From: Vibrio neptunius
Lineage (GTDB): Bacteria > Pseudomonadota > Gammaproteobacteria > Enterobacterales > Vibrionaceae
DNA length: 64,000 bases
Assembly: GCA_019339365.1 (NCBI GenBank)
Contig: CP079859.1
Span: 558,001-622,000 of the forward strand
Direction of reading: 5' to 3'
This document shows, in pieces, positions 1 through 8,391 of this stretch. Made by a program: the position numbers and the translations under genes. Below the pieces are notes generated by a model. That model was not told the origin of the DNA. It did not search any database and saw only the letters and a list, made by a program, of their open reading frames with translations. The first letter of the stretch is position 1, and every line of letters begins with the position of its first letter.

Positions 1-19
1 GCCCGTGAGGCTTAACCAT
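1..19 (+). rRNA. 23S rRNA, 3' end only (partial)
   Basis: The first 19 bases are identical to the 3' ends of the two complete 23S genes in this window (ending near 56926 and 62515). The same 5S-proximal spacer follows in all three places. The rest of this rRNA operon lies upstream of the window. The exact 3' end is set by analogy with the E. coli 23S terminus. Confidence 0.85.
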
Positions 20-122
20 ACAACACCCAAAGGGTTTTGATGGACTCAAAGCAAGAACAGATTGAATGTGTAGAGAACACGCTCTTAGTATAAGAGAAAA
101 CAGCTTTCCGAATTAAAGAATT

Positions 123-242
123 TGCTTGGCGACCATAGCGTTGTGGACCCACCTGATTCCATGCCGAACTCAGAAGTGAAACGCAATAGCGCCGATGGTA
201 GTGTGGGGCTTCCCCATGTGAGAGTAGGACATCGCCAGGCTT
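123..242 (+). rRNA. rrf: 5S ribosomal RNA
   Basis: A 120-nt sequence matches the gammaproteobacterial 5S pattern, including the conserved GCCGAACTCAGAAGTGAAAC core and complementary ends (TGCTTGGCG with CGCCAGGC). It is the same sequence as the 5S genes at 57030 and 62619. It follows the 23S end by about 100 nt, as expected in an rrn operon. Confidence 0.95.
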
Positions 243-272
243 TAAATTTAGACTCAAGAGTCTAACCAGTGC

Positions 273-349
273 GGAGCGGTAGTTCAGTTGGTTAGAATAC
301 CGGCCTGTCACGCCGGGGGTCGCGGGTTCGAGTCCCGTCCGCTCCGCCA
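273..349 (+). tRNA. tRNA-Asp (anticodon GTC)
   Basis: This 77-nt cloverleaf has acceptor strands GGAGCGG and CCGCTCC, T-loop GGTTCGAGTCC, an encoded 3' CCA and anticodon GTC at 307-309. It lies 30 nt after the 5S gene, so it is the distal tRNA of the rrn operon that enters the window from the left. The two 5S genes near the right end of the window lack such a distal tRNA. Confidence 0.96.
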
Positions 350-358
350 TTTATTTCA

Positions 359-387
359 GACCTCAGCAGCGATGCTGGGGTCTTTTT
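359..387 (+). terminator. Terminator after rrn/tRNA-Asp
   Basis: A 10-bp stem (359-368 with 373-382) carries a GCGA loop and is followed by five Ts. It lies 9 nt after the tRNA-Asp CCA, so it ends the rRNA operon transcript. Confidence 0.85.
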
Positions 388-481
388 GTATCCGAGGGAT
401 TATTTTTGTCTGTGACCAACGAGTCCCGCAAAAGGTTTGCCCGTTGCCCACAACCCCGGCCGTCCGCCACTTATTCAGAAG

Positions 482-511
482 AAAGCCCTAACAGCAATGT
501 TAGGGCTTTTT
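482..511 (+). terminator. Second terminator hairpin in the tRNA-tail repeat
   Basis: A perfect 12-bp stem (482-493 with 498-509) with a GCAA tetraloop runs into a T tract. The stem sequence differs from the first terminator, but its position inside the repeat unit is the same. It would act as a backup terminator for the rrn/tRNA transcript. Confidence 0.75.
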
Positions 512-810
512 CGTATCTGAGGGATTATTTTGGTCTACGACCAACGCGCTCGTTCGTGTGCGAGTCCAATTGAGCGCAAGCTCGGCCGCTTCGCCATTTA
601 CTCCAGACCTCAGCAGAAATACTGGGGTCTTAATTCTTATCGCTCTTTGGCTGACGAATACAGACCAATAAATCAAAGCAATCTTAAACTTATTGAAAGC
701 CTAGGCATTGAAAGTTCTGATTGCTTGTTGTGTATGCAAGGATCTTAGTATTTAGGTGGTTAATGTCCTAAGAGACTGGTTCAATTGGTATTGTTTTTTA
801 TCGAGTAGAG

Positions 811-838
811 AATAAAAAGCCGACCTAATGGTCGGCTT
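811..838 (-). terminator. Terminator of the hem operon
   Basis: A 9-bp stem (817-825 with 830-838) with a 4-nt loop is followed, reading the minus strand, by a T tract (the A run at 814-818). It lies just past the hemY stop codon. The 630-810 stretch between it and the tRNA-tail repeats shows nothing recognisable. Confidence 0.8.
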
Positions 839-860
839 AGTTAGCAAAGATGAATGAAAT

Positions 861-2039
861 TTACGCTTGAACCAAAGTAAGGGCTTTTTTTGATACCTCA
901 TGAGCCGCTTTAGTCATATTTTGTTTCTCAAGTGCATCAGCTAAATAGGCATAATCAGATACACTAGAACGCACTTGAAGTGCTTGCTCTAAATGCCGTT
1001 GAGCCTCAGACCAGTTTTCATTTCTTAGATGGAACTGCGCAAGAGCGCTGTGCGCTGGAGCATTATTGCCGTCTTTTCTTAGCATATCTTCTAGGAGCAC
1101 AACGACAGGATGATAATCTGCTAGTTTTATATCAGGCAGTAATGCATAGAGGTTTGAATCTGGGTGCTTCTTGAGGTTCTCTTTGACCAATGTAAAAGCT
1201 TCACTGTCTGCTTTACGAGCGATAAGCTGCTTTGCAAAGCATTCAATCAAGTAAACATTGCTCCTTAGCTTGCGAGTAAGGCTGTTCCAGTGAGCTATCA
1301 GCCCTTCACTGCCTTTTTGCTCTGCAACTTCCTCTAGCAAGCCGCATTGCGCACGTTGGGTTAACTGAATCTGCTCCTCTTTAGTAATGATTTTACTTTT
1401 CACAAGTGAAGGTAAGGTATTCAGCAGGGGTTTCCACATCTTAAGTTCAATGTAGACATTTTTTAATAGATTAAGGACGACACGATTATTTGGATAGCTG
1501 GATTTGAGTTGAGTTAACGTCTCAAATGCTGCAGTGTAATTGGCTTCTTTTACTTGCTGTTTTGCTCTGGTGAGTTCAACTGCCAGCAGAGCGTTTTCTT
1601 GCTCAGATGCGAGTTTAAGATAGCGGTCACGCTTTTCATTGTCTCCCATTCCCTGTGCCGCTTCTGAAGCCACTAAATAGCACAGTAGAGGCATATCATG
1701 GTGATTTGCCCAGCGAGTGACTTTCTTTTCTGCCAGTTTGAAGTCCCCCTCAAGTAACTTGATGATGCCTTCATTGGTGAAGCGGCGAGAGCGGCGCATT
1801 TTTCGGATACCAAAATAGTTCCAGGTTGCTGAGCCCACATAAAGGGTTGTCTTGATCAGATACTCTAAGCTAAAAAGCGCTGCCAATAATGCAATGACCA
1901 ATATGACAAACGTTGTAAAACTCATTTCAATGGTCGTATCTACAACCGAAATCAGGACATAGCCCTGCTGGCCTGCATATTTGGTACCGGCAAAAAGACC
2001 AGCACCTAGGGTGACGAATAGAAAAATTAATCTGAACAT
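861..2039 (-). CDS. hemY: HemY, inner-membrane TPR protein of the heme operon
   Basis: This 392-residue protein has two N-terminal membrane helices (about residues 2-20 and 40-62). A long helical region with TPR-like repeats follows, matching the HemY_N plus TPR layout of E. coli HemY (about 398 aa). In enterobacteria it is linked to late heme synthesis, but its biochemical role is not settled; it is unrelated to the Bacillus HemY oxidase. It is the last gene of hemC-hemD-hemX-hemY. Its start codon overlaps the hemX stop by one base (TAATG), which suggests translational coupling. A terminator follows at 811-838. Confidence 0.92.
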   Translation of the reverse strand: MFRLIFLFVTLGAGLFAGTKYAGQQGYVLISVVDTTIEMSFTTFVILVIALLAALFSLEYLIKTTLYVGSATWNYFGIRKMRRSRRFTNEGIIKLLEGDFKLAEKKVTRWANHHDMPLLCYLVASEAAQGMGDNEKRDRYLKLASEQENALLAVELTRAKQQVKEANYTAAFETLTQLKSSYPNNRVVLNLLKNVYIELKMWKPLLNTLPSLVKSKIITKEEQIQLTQRAQCGLLEEVAEQKGSEGLIAHWNSLTRKLRSNVYLIECFAKQLIARKADSEAFTLVKENLKKHPDSNLYALLPDIKLADYHPVVVLLEDMLRKDGNNAPAHSALAQFHLRNENWSEAQRHLEQALQVRSSVSDYAYLADALEKQNMTKAAHEVSKKALTLVQA

Positions 2040-3244
2040 TATTTTTCCTCCGTAACCAAGGTGGTCACTTCATGTCGCAGACGATCATGTATAACGTCGG
2101 ACAAAAGTTGCTCTGTGTCTAACTTTGCAGGGTACTCAACTTGTACATTTTGCTTACTTAGCATCTTTAGAGCGTTATTGAACTCAATAACCGCATTGGT
2201 GTGTTGGTCGAAGAATGAACTCGACCATTTTTCAGCAGTGGTTAACGCCGTTTGGTAAATATCTTGCTGCTCAACGTATACCGCCTTAATCGCTGTTTCC
2301 AGTTTGGCCTTCATGTTCTCTTTAAGGTAGAAATGTTGCTCTGGAGATAACAAAGGAGTGACATTGCCATCACGGGTGCGGAATGTGATGAAACTCTCAG
2401 AGAAGTCTTTAAGTGACGTCATCAGATTGTCTTTCCAATCATAGATGTCTTCAGAGACATGCTGAACTCTCCGCTCAGGCGAATCAGGAAGAATTGCATT
2501 GGCTAACGGAAGGCTGTCTACTTGCTGTTGCAGCGACGTTAATCTAAGAACCAGACCTTCTCGATCGATAATCGGTATGGATTTAAGTGCCGTGATGTCA
2601 TGGGCCATGGTTCGACGCAAAGGTACCAAGCTAGGATCGCTCAACGCAGCGATACGTTGGTCGGCGCTTTCCATCAGTTTTGTGGCACTGACGGTATCAT
2701 GCTCCAAAAATAGTTTTCGGCCTGCTAATTTCACTAGATAATCGGCTTCTGCCAATAGCCAGTCATTCGGGCGACGACCTTTTACGTCAGCAAGTGCAAG
2801 CTGAAGACCTTCAATGCTTTTTTGCTGCTGTGATAAAACAGTTTCTGTTTTGTGACTGATCTCAGTGGCTTTTGCTAATGTTTCCTGCTGAGTGGCGTTC
2901 AAATCCTGCTTAAAAGAAACGGTAGTTTGTTCCAGTTGCTTTTGCAGTTGCTCAATTTGAGATTGGTACTCAGCATTTTGTAGCGTTACCTGAAGTGTAA
3001 AACCACCACATAGTAATGAAACAACGATTGCAACCGCACCAAGTTTAATTCCGCGCTTAGCATTTTTTTCTTGTTGTCGGATGGTGTCTGGTGACGCTTT
3101 AGTTCCAGACTTTTTCTTGGAAGATGCAGAGGGAGATTCAGACGCATTGGAAATGTCGTTGGAAGACGCTTGAGTCTCAGCAGATGATGCTGCTTCTTGG
3201 TCTTTCTCAGGTTCAATGTAGTCGTTTTTATTGTTACTTGTCAT
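2039..3244 (-). CDS. hemX: HemX, membrane-anchored protein of the heme operon
   Basis: The 401-residue protein begins with a Ser/Ala/Lys/Glu-rich cytoplasmic segment (about 1-50). One membrane helix (about 51-72) and a predicted coiled coil rich in Gln, Glu and Lys (about 80-150) follow. The rest is the helical HemX domain. HemX is often labelled uroporphyrinogen-III C-methyltransferase, but no SAM-binding methyltransferase motif is visible, so a structural or scaffold role fits better. It starts 15 nt after the hemD stop and overlaps hemY. It is probably co-transcribed from the hemC promoter. Confidence 0.92.
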   Translation of the reverse strand: MTSNNKNDYIEPEKDQEAASSAETQASSNDISNASESPSASSKKKSGTKASPDTIRQQEKNAKRGIKLGAVAIVVSLLCGGFTLQVTLQNAEYQSQIEQLQKQLEQTTVSFKQDLNATQQETLAKATEISHKTETVLSQQQKSIEGLQLALADVKGRRPNDWLLAEADYLVKLAGRKLFLEHDTVSATKLMESADQRIAALSDPSLVPLRRTMAHDITALKSIPIIDREGLVLRLTSLQQQVDSLPLANAILPDSPERRVQHVSEDIYDWKDNLMTSLKDFSESFITFRTRDGNVTPLLSPEQHFYLKENMKAKLETAIKAVYVEQQDIYQTALTTAEKWSSSFFDQHTNAVIEFNNALKMLSKQNVQVEYPAKLDTEQLLSDVIHDRLRHEVTTLVTEEK

Positions 3245-3259
3245 TGCGATTGTCCTGTT

Positions 3260-3988
3260 TCACGTTGGCCGGAGAGTAGCCAGTAAATCCTTATTGGAAG
3301 CGCTTCCCGTGTTGGTTATATGAACAAAGCCTATTTGTTGCGCTTCATTTGCGATACGTGCACTCGGCACATAAAGTTGCAGTCCGAGTGCCCAGTTCAA
3401 TTGCGCTTGTGTAAGCTGTGATACAAAATAACTCAGCTGACCTGAACTGGTGATGACTAACTGTTGGATATGTTTATCCTGCCAGAAAGGGACGAATAAA
3501 TCTGAGTCAAAAGCAAGGTTTTGTCGTTTGTATACTTCAAGATAACTGACCTGAGCGCCTCGAGATTTGAGTGTCTCGTAGATTAGCTCTCGTCCACCGT
3601 TGCCTCGAAGGATAACGACCTTTTTACCTTTGACTCTTTTTAGTATGTCCAGTTTGAGCAAATGCTCGCTGTCACCGACGTCGGGGTAGTGTACTTTTTG
3701 CTGGCTGAGTTTGCTTAAAACATGTGCGGTTTTTTGACCGACGGCAATGTAGGTTGCTGTTTGAGGCCATTCTTTCTGAGATGTAAAGGCTTGTTGTGTG
3801 AGCGTGACCGCATGTTGGCTGACGGCAAGAATACAGTCGAACTGACAAAGCTGCGTGTCAATGCCGGAGAGATCTTTCCCCGGCAGGATTTCGATAAGAG
3901 GTTGATGAAGCGCGCAGATACCCGCGCTGTTGAGTTGTTGGCAGAGTGAGCGGCCTTGTTCACCTGGCCGAGTAACCAACACTGCCAT
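3260..3988 (-). CDS. hemD: Uroporphyrinogen-III synthase
   Basis: HemD closes and rearranges hydroxymethylbilane, the HemC product, into uroporphyrinogen III, the branch point to heme, siroheme and cobalamin. The 242-residue length is close to E. coli HemD (246). The start MAVLVTRPGEQG carries the family-typical N-terminal VTRP motif. Family-like segments include AVSQHAV, YIAVGQKTA, ILRGNGGREL and the late ITSSGQL. The sequence of this family is poorly conserved, so context carries weight: it lies 4 nt after hemC and just before hemX. Confidence 0.93.
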   Translation of the reverse strand: MAVLVTRPGEQGRSLCQQLNSAGICALHQPLIEILPGKDLSGIDTQLCQFDCILAVSQHAVTLTQQAFTSQKEWPQTATYIAVGQKTAHVLSKLSQQKVHYPDVGDSEHLLKLDILKRVKGKKVVILRGNGGRELIYETLKSRGAQVSYLEVYKRQNLAFDSDLFVPFWQDKHIQQLVITSSGQLSYFVSQLTQAQLNWALGLQLYVPSARIANEAQQIGFVHITNTGSASNKDLLATLRPT

Positions 3989-3992
3989 AAAG

Positions 3993-4931
3993 TTACTCGT
4001 GAACCGCGTACAGTCTAGTCAAGATATCGCGTGCACCGTCATCCAGTAGTTGGTTGGCCAATGTCACCCCAAGTTTCTCAGCATCAGCGCGCGAGCCTTT
4101 GATTTCGCCGCGCACAATCTTGGAGCCGTCAGGTTCGCCGACAAGCGCACGCAACCAGATGTCATCACCATCGAGTAGGGAGTAGCTGCCAATAGGTACT
4201 TGGCAACCCCCTTCCAAGGTTAAATTCATTGCGCGCTCACACAGCACGCGATCAGCAGTATCTCTGTGGTTGAGTGGTTCAAGTAACTTGATAAGACGTT
4301 CATCATCTAGGCGGCATTCAATGCCAACTGCACCTTGCCCAACAGCGGGTAGAGATTGTTCTGGCTCGATAAAGCTGCGAATTCGCGCTTCTAGATTCAG
4401 GCGTTTCAAACCTGCTGCTGCAAGAATGATGGCATCATATTCGCCAGCATCGAGTTTACCCAAACGTGTACCTACATTACCGCGTAGTTCCTTGATGACC
4501 AGATCTGGACGGTATTCCTTAATCTGACACTGACGGCGCAGACTGCAAGTGCCGACAACTGCACCTTGTGGTAGTTCGTCAATGTTAGCGAAGGTATTGG
4601 AAACGAAAGCATCTCGTGGGTCTTCACGCTCACAAATCGTAACTAACCCTAGCCCTTCGGGAAAATCAACCGGTACATCTTTCATTGAGTGAACGGCTAA
4701 ATCTGCACGTCCTTCCAGCATGGCGACTTCGAGCTCTTTTACGAACAAACCTTTGCCACCTACTTTGGCTAATGGAGTGTCGAGAATGACGTCGCCTTTC
4801 GTCACCATAGTCACAAGTTCAACTTCCAAACCAGGGTGCGCTGCTTGAAGAGCATCTCGTACATAATAGGCTTGCCAAAGAGCAAGAGGGCTTTTGCGTG
4901 TAGCAATTCGAATTGGAGTCGATTGAGTCAT
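3993..4931 (-). CDS. hemC: Porphobilinogen deaminase (hydroxymethylbilane synthase)
   Basis: HemC joins four porphobilinogen units into hydroxymethylbilane. The chosen start gives [20 protein letters not shown] and 312 residues, near the E. coli 313. An upstream in-frame start at 4973 would add 14 unrelated residues and is less likely. The dipyrromethane-attachment cysteine is in [12 protein letters not shown] (C243), and the catalytic Asp region [10 protein letters not shown] lies near residue 84. Arg-rich substrate contacts ([20 protein letters not shown]) are present. It is the first gene of the hem operon and diverges from cyaA, the usual gammaproteobacterial arrangement. Confidence 0.96.
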   Translation of the reverse strand: MTQSTPIRIATRKSPLALWQAYYVRDALQAAHPGLEVELVTMVTKGDVILDTPLAKVGGKGLFVKELEVAMLEGRADLAVHSMKDVPVDFPEGLGLVTICEREDPRDAFVSNTFANIDELPQGAVVGTCSLRRQCQIKEYRPDLVIKELRGNVGTRLGKLDAGEYDAIILAAAGLKRLNLEARIRSFIEPEQSLPAVGQGAVGIECRLDDERLIKLLEPLNHRDTADRVLCERAMNLTLEGGCQVPIGSYSLLDGDDIWLRALVGEPDGSKIVRGEIKGSRADAEKLGVTLANQLLDDGARDILTRLYAVHE

Positions 4932-5265
4932 GATGGTCTTTGAAAAACAGTTTTGATGGGCTAATCCTACCATTCTCTTGGAAAAAGTCTTACTGCTAGA
5001 TCGTCTCGATAAATATCAGACGTCCGACTAGCAGAAAATATTCAAAATAGTGTGATGTTCATCTCGTTTGTAAAATGGGCTATTATTACAAAAGGCGGAT
5101 ACGTACCACACTATGTCGCGAGCATATTGATTAACAAAACAATGTCGATTCGATCGTACATTTCTTTACCAATCGAAATAAAAATGTTAGATTGATCACG
5201 TTTTGTTAGTGCTTTAGAACAATTTGTCGTCAAGGCACAGTTAGGAATCAAACAAGGAATCACCC
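4932..5265. promoter_or_regulatory. hemC/cyaA divergent regulatory region with CRP-like site
   Basis: This 334-nt AT-rich gap must hold both divergent promoters. The best CRP-like site is at 5185-5200: TGTTA, six bases, TCACG, with A-rich and T-rich flanks. It has one mismatch per half-site from TGTGA-N6-TCACA. It lies about 65 nt before the cyaA start, where CRP is known to repress the E. coli cyaA P2 promoter. A lone TGTGA half-site near 5051 has no good partner. I did not assign -10/-35 boxes. Confidence 0.55.
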
Positions 5266-7794
5266 TTGCAGGCTTATATAAAGACGCTTATCCAGAGACT
5301 TGATAACCTAAACCAGCAGCGTATTGAGCGCGCGCTGGCTCTTATGGATATGCAAAGTCAGCGTGTTTTCCATCTGATTCCTACTCTTCTGCACTTCAAT
5401 CACCCAGCCATCCCCGGTTATTACGATTCTCAAGTCCCCTACGGTGTATACGGTCTCGAATTCAATGAAGTGCAGAAGCAGTTTATTGAGGATACTGAGC
5501 TTACGATTGGGCAATCGCTGCGCACCAGTGTAGAGTCGGCCATCCTTGGTTTGTATACTATGGGGAGCACCTCTTCGATTGGGCAGAGTAGTTCGAGCGA
5601 TCTCGATATCTGGGTGTGTGTATCACCGTCGATGAGTTGTGAAGAAAGAGAATGCCTAACCAATAAATGCCTGCTGATCACCGACTGGGCTCAGACACAG
5701 GGTGTTGAGGCAAATTTCTTCCTGATGGATGAGGAGCGCTTTCGCACCAATCGCTCTGAAGAAATGACAGGTGACAACTGTGGTTCATCCCAGCACCTTT
5801 TGCTACTGGATGAATTTTATCGTTCTGCTGTTCGTCTTGCCGGTCAACGTTTGCTATGGCAAATCGTACCACCTGAAATGGAAGAGTGTTACGACGAATA
5901 CGTTCGAGATCTGTGTCGCCAAGGTTGCATAGATTGCTCGCAATGGATTGATTTTGGTCAACTGAACCGTATTCCAGCCGAAGAATATTTTGGCTCAAAT
6001 CTATGGCAGTTGTACAAGAGCATTGACTCACCTTATAAGTCGGTGCTGAAAGCGATTCTGCTTGAAGCGTATTCGTGGGAGTATCCGAACACTCAACTCC
6101 TCAGTATTGATACCAAGCGTCGCTTTTTTGCCCATGAACCTGACCTTTACGGGATGGATGCATACTACTTGATGCTTGAAAAGGTGACGCGCTATCTTGT
6201 ACGCATTGGTGATCACTCGCGTCTTGACCTTGTCCGTCGCTGCTTTTATCTAAAAACGCATGAGAAGTTATCTCGTGAGCCTGACATGGGTTCCGTTGCT
6301 TGGCGCCGTGAAGCCATGAGTGACATGATCCAGAAATGGCATTGGGAGCATTCAGTGCTTGTTGAGCTGGATGACCGCCGTAACTGGAAGGTTGAACAAG
6401 TGAAAGTAGTTCACCATGCCTTACTTGATGCACTTATGCTGAGCTACCGGAATCTGATTCAATTTGCTCGACGTAACGACATCACTTCTGCGATCAGTCC
6501 ACAAGACATTAGTATTTTAGCGCGTAAGCTTTATGCTGCGTTTGAGGTTTTACCTGGTAAGGTAACTTTGCTTAACCCGCAAATTTCACCAGATTTACAT
6601 GAATCCGACTTGAGCTTTATTGAAGTGAGGCCGGGTCGTACAAATCAAGCGGGTTGGTACCTCTATAAGCAACCTCTTCAGCCAGAACGTCTTCTTGGTC
6701 AGCCATTCTTAGAACATAATGAATACCTCAGTAAGTTGGTCGCTTGGTCATTTTTCAATGGTCTAATTACAGAGTCGACGCGTCTGCACTCGGTAGTTCG
6801 TGATGCTCACTTGGATATTGATAAGTTTTATCAGATGGTCAGCGATTTACGGAATACCTTTTCATTGCGTAAGCGTCGCCCAACCATGCAGGCATTGGCG
6901 AGTCCTTGTGAAATCAGCCAGCTGGCAATGTTCATCAACTTTGAAAATGATCCTACTGCGGCATTGAGTGGGCGTTCGCTGAAAGTTGACCTTAAAACGA
7001 CAGATATTTTTAGCTTCGGCTCAAAACAAACCTGTCTGGTTGGTAGTGTCGATCTGGTGTATCGGAATTCTTGGCATGAAGTGCGCACGCTGCATTTTAA
7101 AGGTGAAACTGCCATGTTGGACGCGTTAAAGACCATTATGGGTAAGATGCACCAAGACGCGCTACCACCAGAATCCGTCGATGTGTTCTGCTATAGCAAG
7201 AATCTGCGTGGTGTGATGCGCAACATGGTTTATCAACTGCTCGCTGAATGCATTGATTTGCGCCTTAAGCCGATTGAACAAGAGAAGCGTCGCCGTTTTA
7301 AAGCGCTGCGTATTGCTCAGCAAACCTATGGCTTATTCTTTGAACGTCGTGGTGTATCTGTACAGATGTTGGAGAATTCGGTCGATTTTTATCGCAGTAT
7401 TTCGACCAGTAAGCTGAAAGGCTCGCCTTTGTTAATGTTGGACAAAGAACAAGACTACCAACTACCAGAAATTGTCGATAGCTTTGCCAGTGAGGGTTTG
7501 ATTCAGTTCTTTTTTGAAGACTCTGCACAAGGTTTCAATATTTATGTGTTGGATGAGGCGAATCGTGTTGAGGTATATCATCAATTCAGTGGCATGAAAG
7601 ATGAGATGATTGCCAGCGTGAACAGTTTCTACACGTCCGTCAAAGATGATAACGAATTGTCGACTCAGTTTATTAACTTCAATTTGCCGCAATACTATCA
7701 AATCGTTCACCCAGTAGAAGGTGATTCTTATATTGTGCCATATCGAAATGATGGCTCGAACTATTCCAAGCCAAGTCGGGCCGTAAATGCGTAA
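5266..7794 (+). CDS. cyaA: Class I adenylate cyclase
   Basis: CyaA makes cAMP from ATP, the ligand of CRP and the signal for carbon catabolite control. The 842-residue protein matches enterobacterial class I cyclase (848 aa) from its N-terminus. The N-terminal catalytic domain has the nucleotidyltransferase pattern GSTSS (100-104) followed by SSDLDIW with D112 and D114. The C-terminal half is the glucose-responsive regulatory domain. The start is TTG, as in E. coli cyaA where the weak start limits expression, and AAGGAAT lies a few bases upstream. A CRP-like site precedes it, fitting feedback control. Confidence 0.96.
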   Translation: MQAYIKTLIQRLDNLNQQRIERALALMDMQSQRVFHLIPTLLHFNHPAIPGYYDSQVPYGVYGLEFNEVQKQFIEDTELTIGQSLRTSVESAILGLYTMGSTSSIGQSSSSDLDIWVCVSPSMSCEERECLTNKCLLITDWAQTQGVEANFFLMDEERFRTNRSEEMTGDNCGSSQHLLLLDEFYRSAVRLAGQRLLWQIVPPEMEECYDEYVRDLCRQGCIDCSQWIDFGQLNRIPAEEYFGSNLWQLYKSIDSPYKSVLKAILLEAYSWEYPNTQLLSIDTKRRFFAHEPDLYGMDAYYLMLEKVTRYLVRIGDHSRLDLVRRCFYLKTHEKLSREPDMGSVAWRREAMSDMIQKWHWEHSVLVELDDRRNWKVEQVKVVHHALLDALMLSYRNLIQFARRNDITSAISPQDISILARKLYAAFEVLPGKVTLLNPQISPDLHESDLSFIEVRPGRTNQAGWYLYKQPLQPERLLGQPFLEHNEYLSKLVAWSFFNGLITESTRLHSVVRDAHLDIDKFYQMVSDLRNTFSLRKRRPTMQALASPCEISQLAMFINFENDPTAALSGRSLKVDLKTTDIFSFGSKQTCLVGSVDLVYRNSWHEVRTLHFKGETAMLDALKTIMGKMHQDALPPESVDVFCYSKNLRGVMRNMVYQLLAECIDLRLKPIEQEKRRRFKALRIAQQTYGLFFERRGVSVQMLENSVDFYRSISTSKLKGSPLLMLDKEQDYQLPEIVDSFASEGLIQFFFEDSAQGFNIYVLDEANRVEVYHQFSGMKDEMIASVNSFYTSVKDDNELSTQFINFNLPQYYQIVHPVEGDSYIVPYRNDGSNYSKPSRAVNA

Positions 7795-7810
7795 ATCGAA
7801 TCGATGAATA

Positions 7811-7835
7811 AAGAGCACTCACTGTGCTCTTTTTT
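7811..7835 (+). terminator. cyaA terminator, possibly bidirectional
   Basis: An 8-bp stem AAGAGCAC/GTGCTCTT (7811-7818 with 7824-7831) with a 5-nt loop is followed by a T run. It sits between the convergent cyaA and cyaY genes. In the minus direction the tail is only TTATT, so activity there would be weaker. Confidence 0.8.
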
Positions 7836-7856
7836 GTGTCTGGCCTATACAGGTCA

Positions 7857-8171
7857 CTACACCCATTCAATCTCTTCCTCTGAATGTTTTTCGCATTCTT
7901 GTTTTACCATCGCAATCAGCTCTAAGCCCGTTTTTGAGCAGGTCCACTGACCTTCTACCATTGCGAAGTGGAAGCCACCAGATTTAGATGCCAGCCAGAT
8001 TTCTTTCATTGGTTCCTGGCGATTAATAATGATTTGGCTGCGGTCTTCAAACTCTAGGGTCATGACATTACCAGAAGTTTCATAATCAATGTCCGCACCT
8101 GAATCATCAATCATTTCTTCGATAATTTGCATTTGAGCATCTGCCAACTGATGAAATTCAGTCTCGTTCAT
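7857..8171 (-). CDS. cyaY: Frataxin-like iron-sulfur cluster protein CyaY
   Basis: CyaY binds iron and modulates cysteine desulfurase activity in Fe-S cluster assembly. The 104-residue length is near E. coli CyaY (106). The acidic first helix (MNETEFHQLADAQMQIIEEM) and the DDSGADIDYE segment supply the iron-binding acidic ridge. The sheet motifs IIINRQEPMKEIWLA and GGFHF are family-typical. It lies convergent to cyaA and divergent from lptM, the common arrangement. Confidence 0.95.
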   Translation of the reverse strand: MNETEFHQLADAQMQIIEEMIDDSGADIDYETSGNVMTLEFEDRSQIIINRQEPMKEIWLASKSGGFHFAMVEGQWTCSKTGLELIAMVKQECEKHSEEEIEWV

Positions 8172-8245
8172 CTTGTAATCCTATTGCTTTTCCTGAGTGT
8201 GGTGCGATTATAGGGGGCATTGAAAGATTAATCACGATACAACCC

Positions 8246-8368
8246 ATGAAAAAATCACTCATCGCTCTGTTTCTTTTATCTGTTCTTGGTCTGACTGGAT
8301 GTGGTCAGACTGGTCCTCTTTACATGCCTGAAGATGCATCTCAGAACGAGCAGCCTTCACAACAATAA
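8246..8368 (+). CDS. lptM: Small lipoprotein LptM (YifL)
   Basis: This 40-residue ORF was read directly. It has an N-terminal MKKSLIAL followed by a hydrophobic stretch and the lipobox LTGC (C19), then the family motif GQTGPLYMP and a polar tail. The E. coli homologue LptM (formerly YifL) is an outer-membrane lipoprotein that assists oxidative maturation of LptD in the LptDE LPS translocon. It occupies the same place as in E. coli, between cyaY and dapF; here lysA follows after a 23-nt gap. Likely first gene of the lptM-lysA-dapF-DUF484-xerC-yigB unit. Confidence 0.9.
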   Translation: MKKSLIALFLLSVLGLTGCGQTGPLYMPEDASQNEQPSQQ

Positions 8369-8391
8369 ATAATGACATAAGGGATAGCACT

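Larger units (their letters stand above)
343..632 (+). repeat. Degenerate tandem repeats of a tRNA-Asp tail plus terminator (three units)
   Basis: The tRNA tail and terminator of the intact tRNA-Asp (TCCGCCATTTATTTCAGA then hairpin) recur in decayed form. TCCGCCACTTATTCAGA occurs at 463 with a hairpin at 482-509, and TTCGCCATTTACTCCAGA occurs at 590 with a hairpin at 606-629. Unit spacing is about 120 and 127 nt. Between hairpins, a GAGGGATTATTTT(T/G)GTCT segment also repeats (near 395 and 519). No complete cloverleaf survives in units 2 and 3. The likeliest reading is a former tandem array of tRNA genes that lost its tRNA bodies and kept its terminators. Confidence 0.7.

Noticed and set aside
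530..748. 72-codon open frame downstream of tRNA-Asp
   Set aside because: It crosses the decayed tRNA-tail repeat and its hairpins; the product looks like translated repeat sequence.
5045..5062. Second CRP half-site TGTGA near 5051
   Set aside because: The partner half-site is poor (TCTCG), so it was not called separately.
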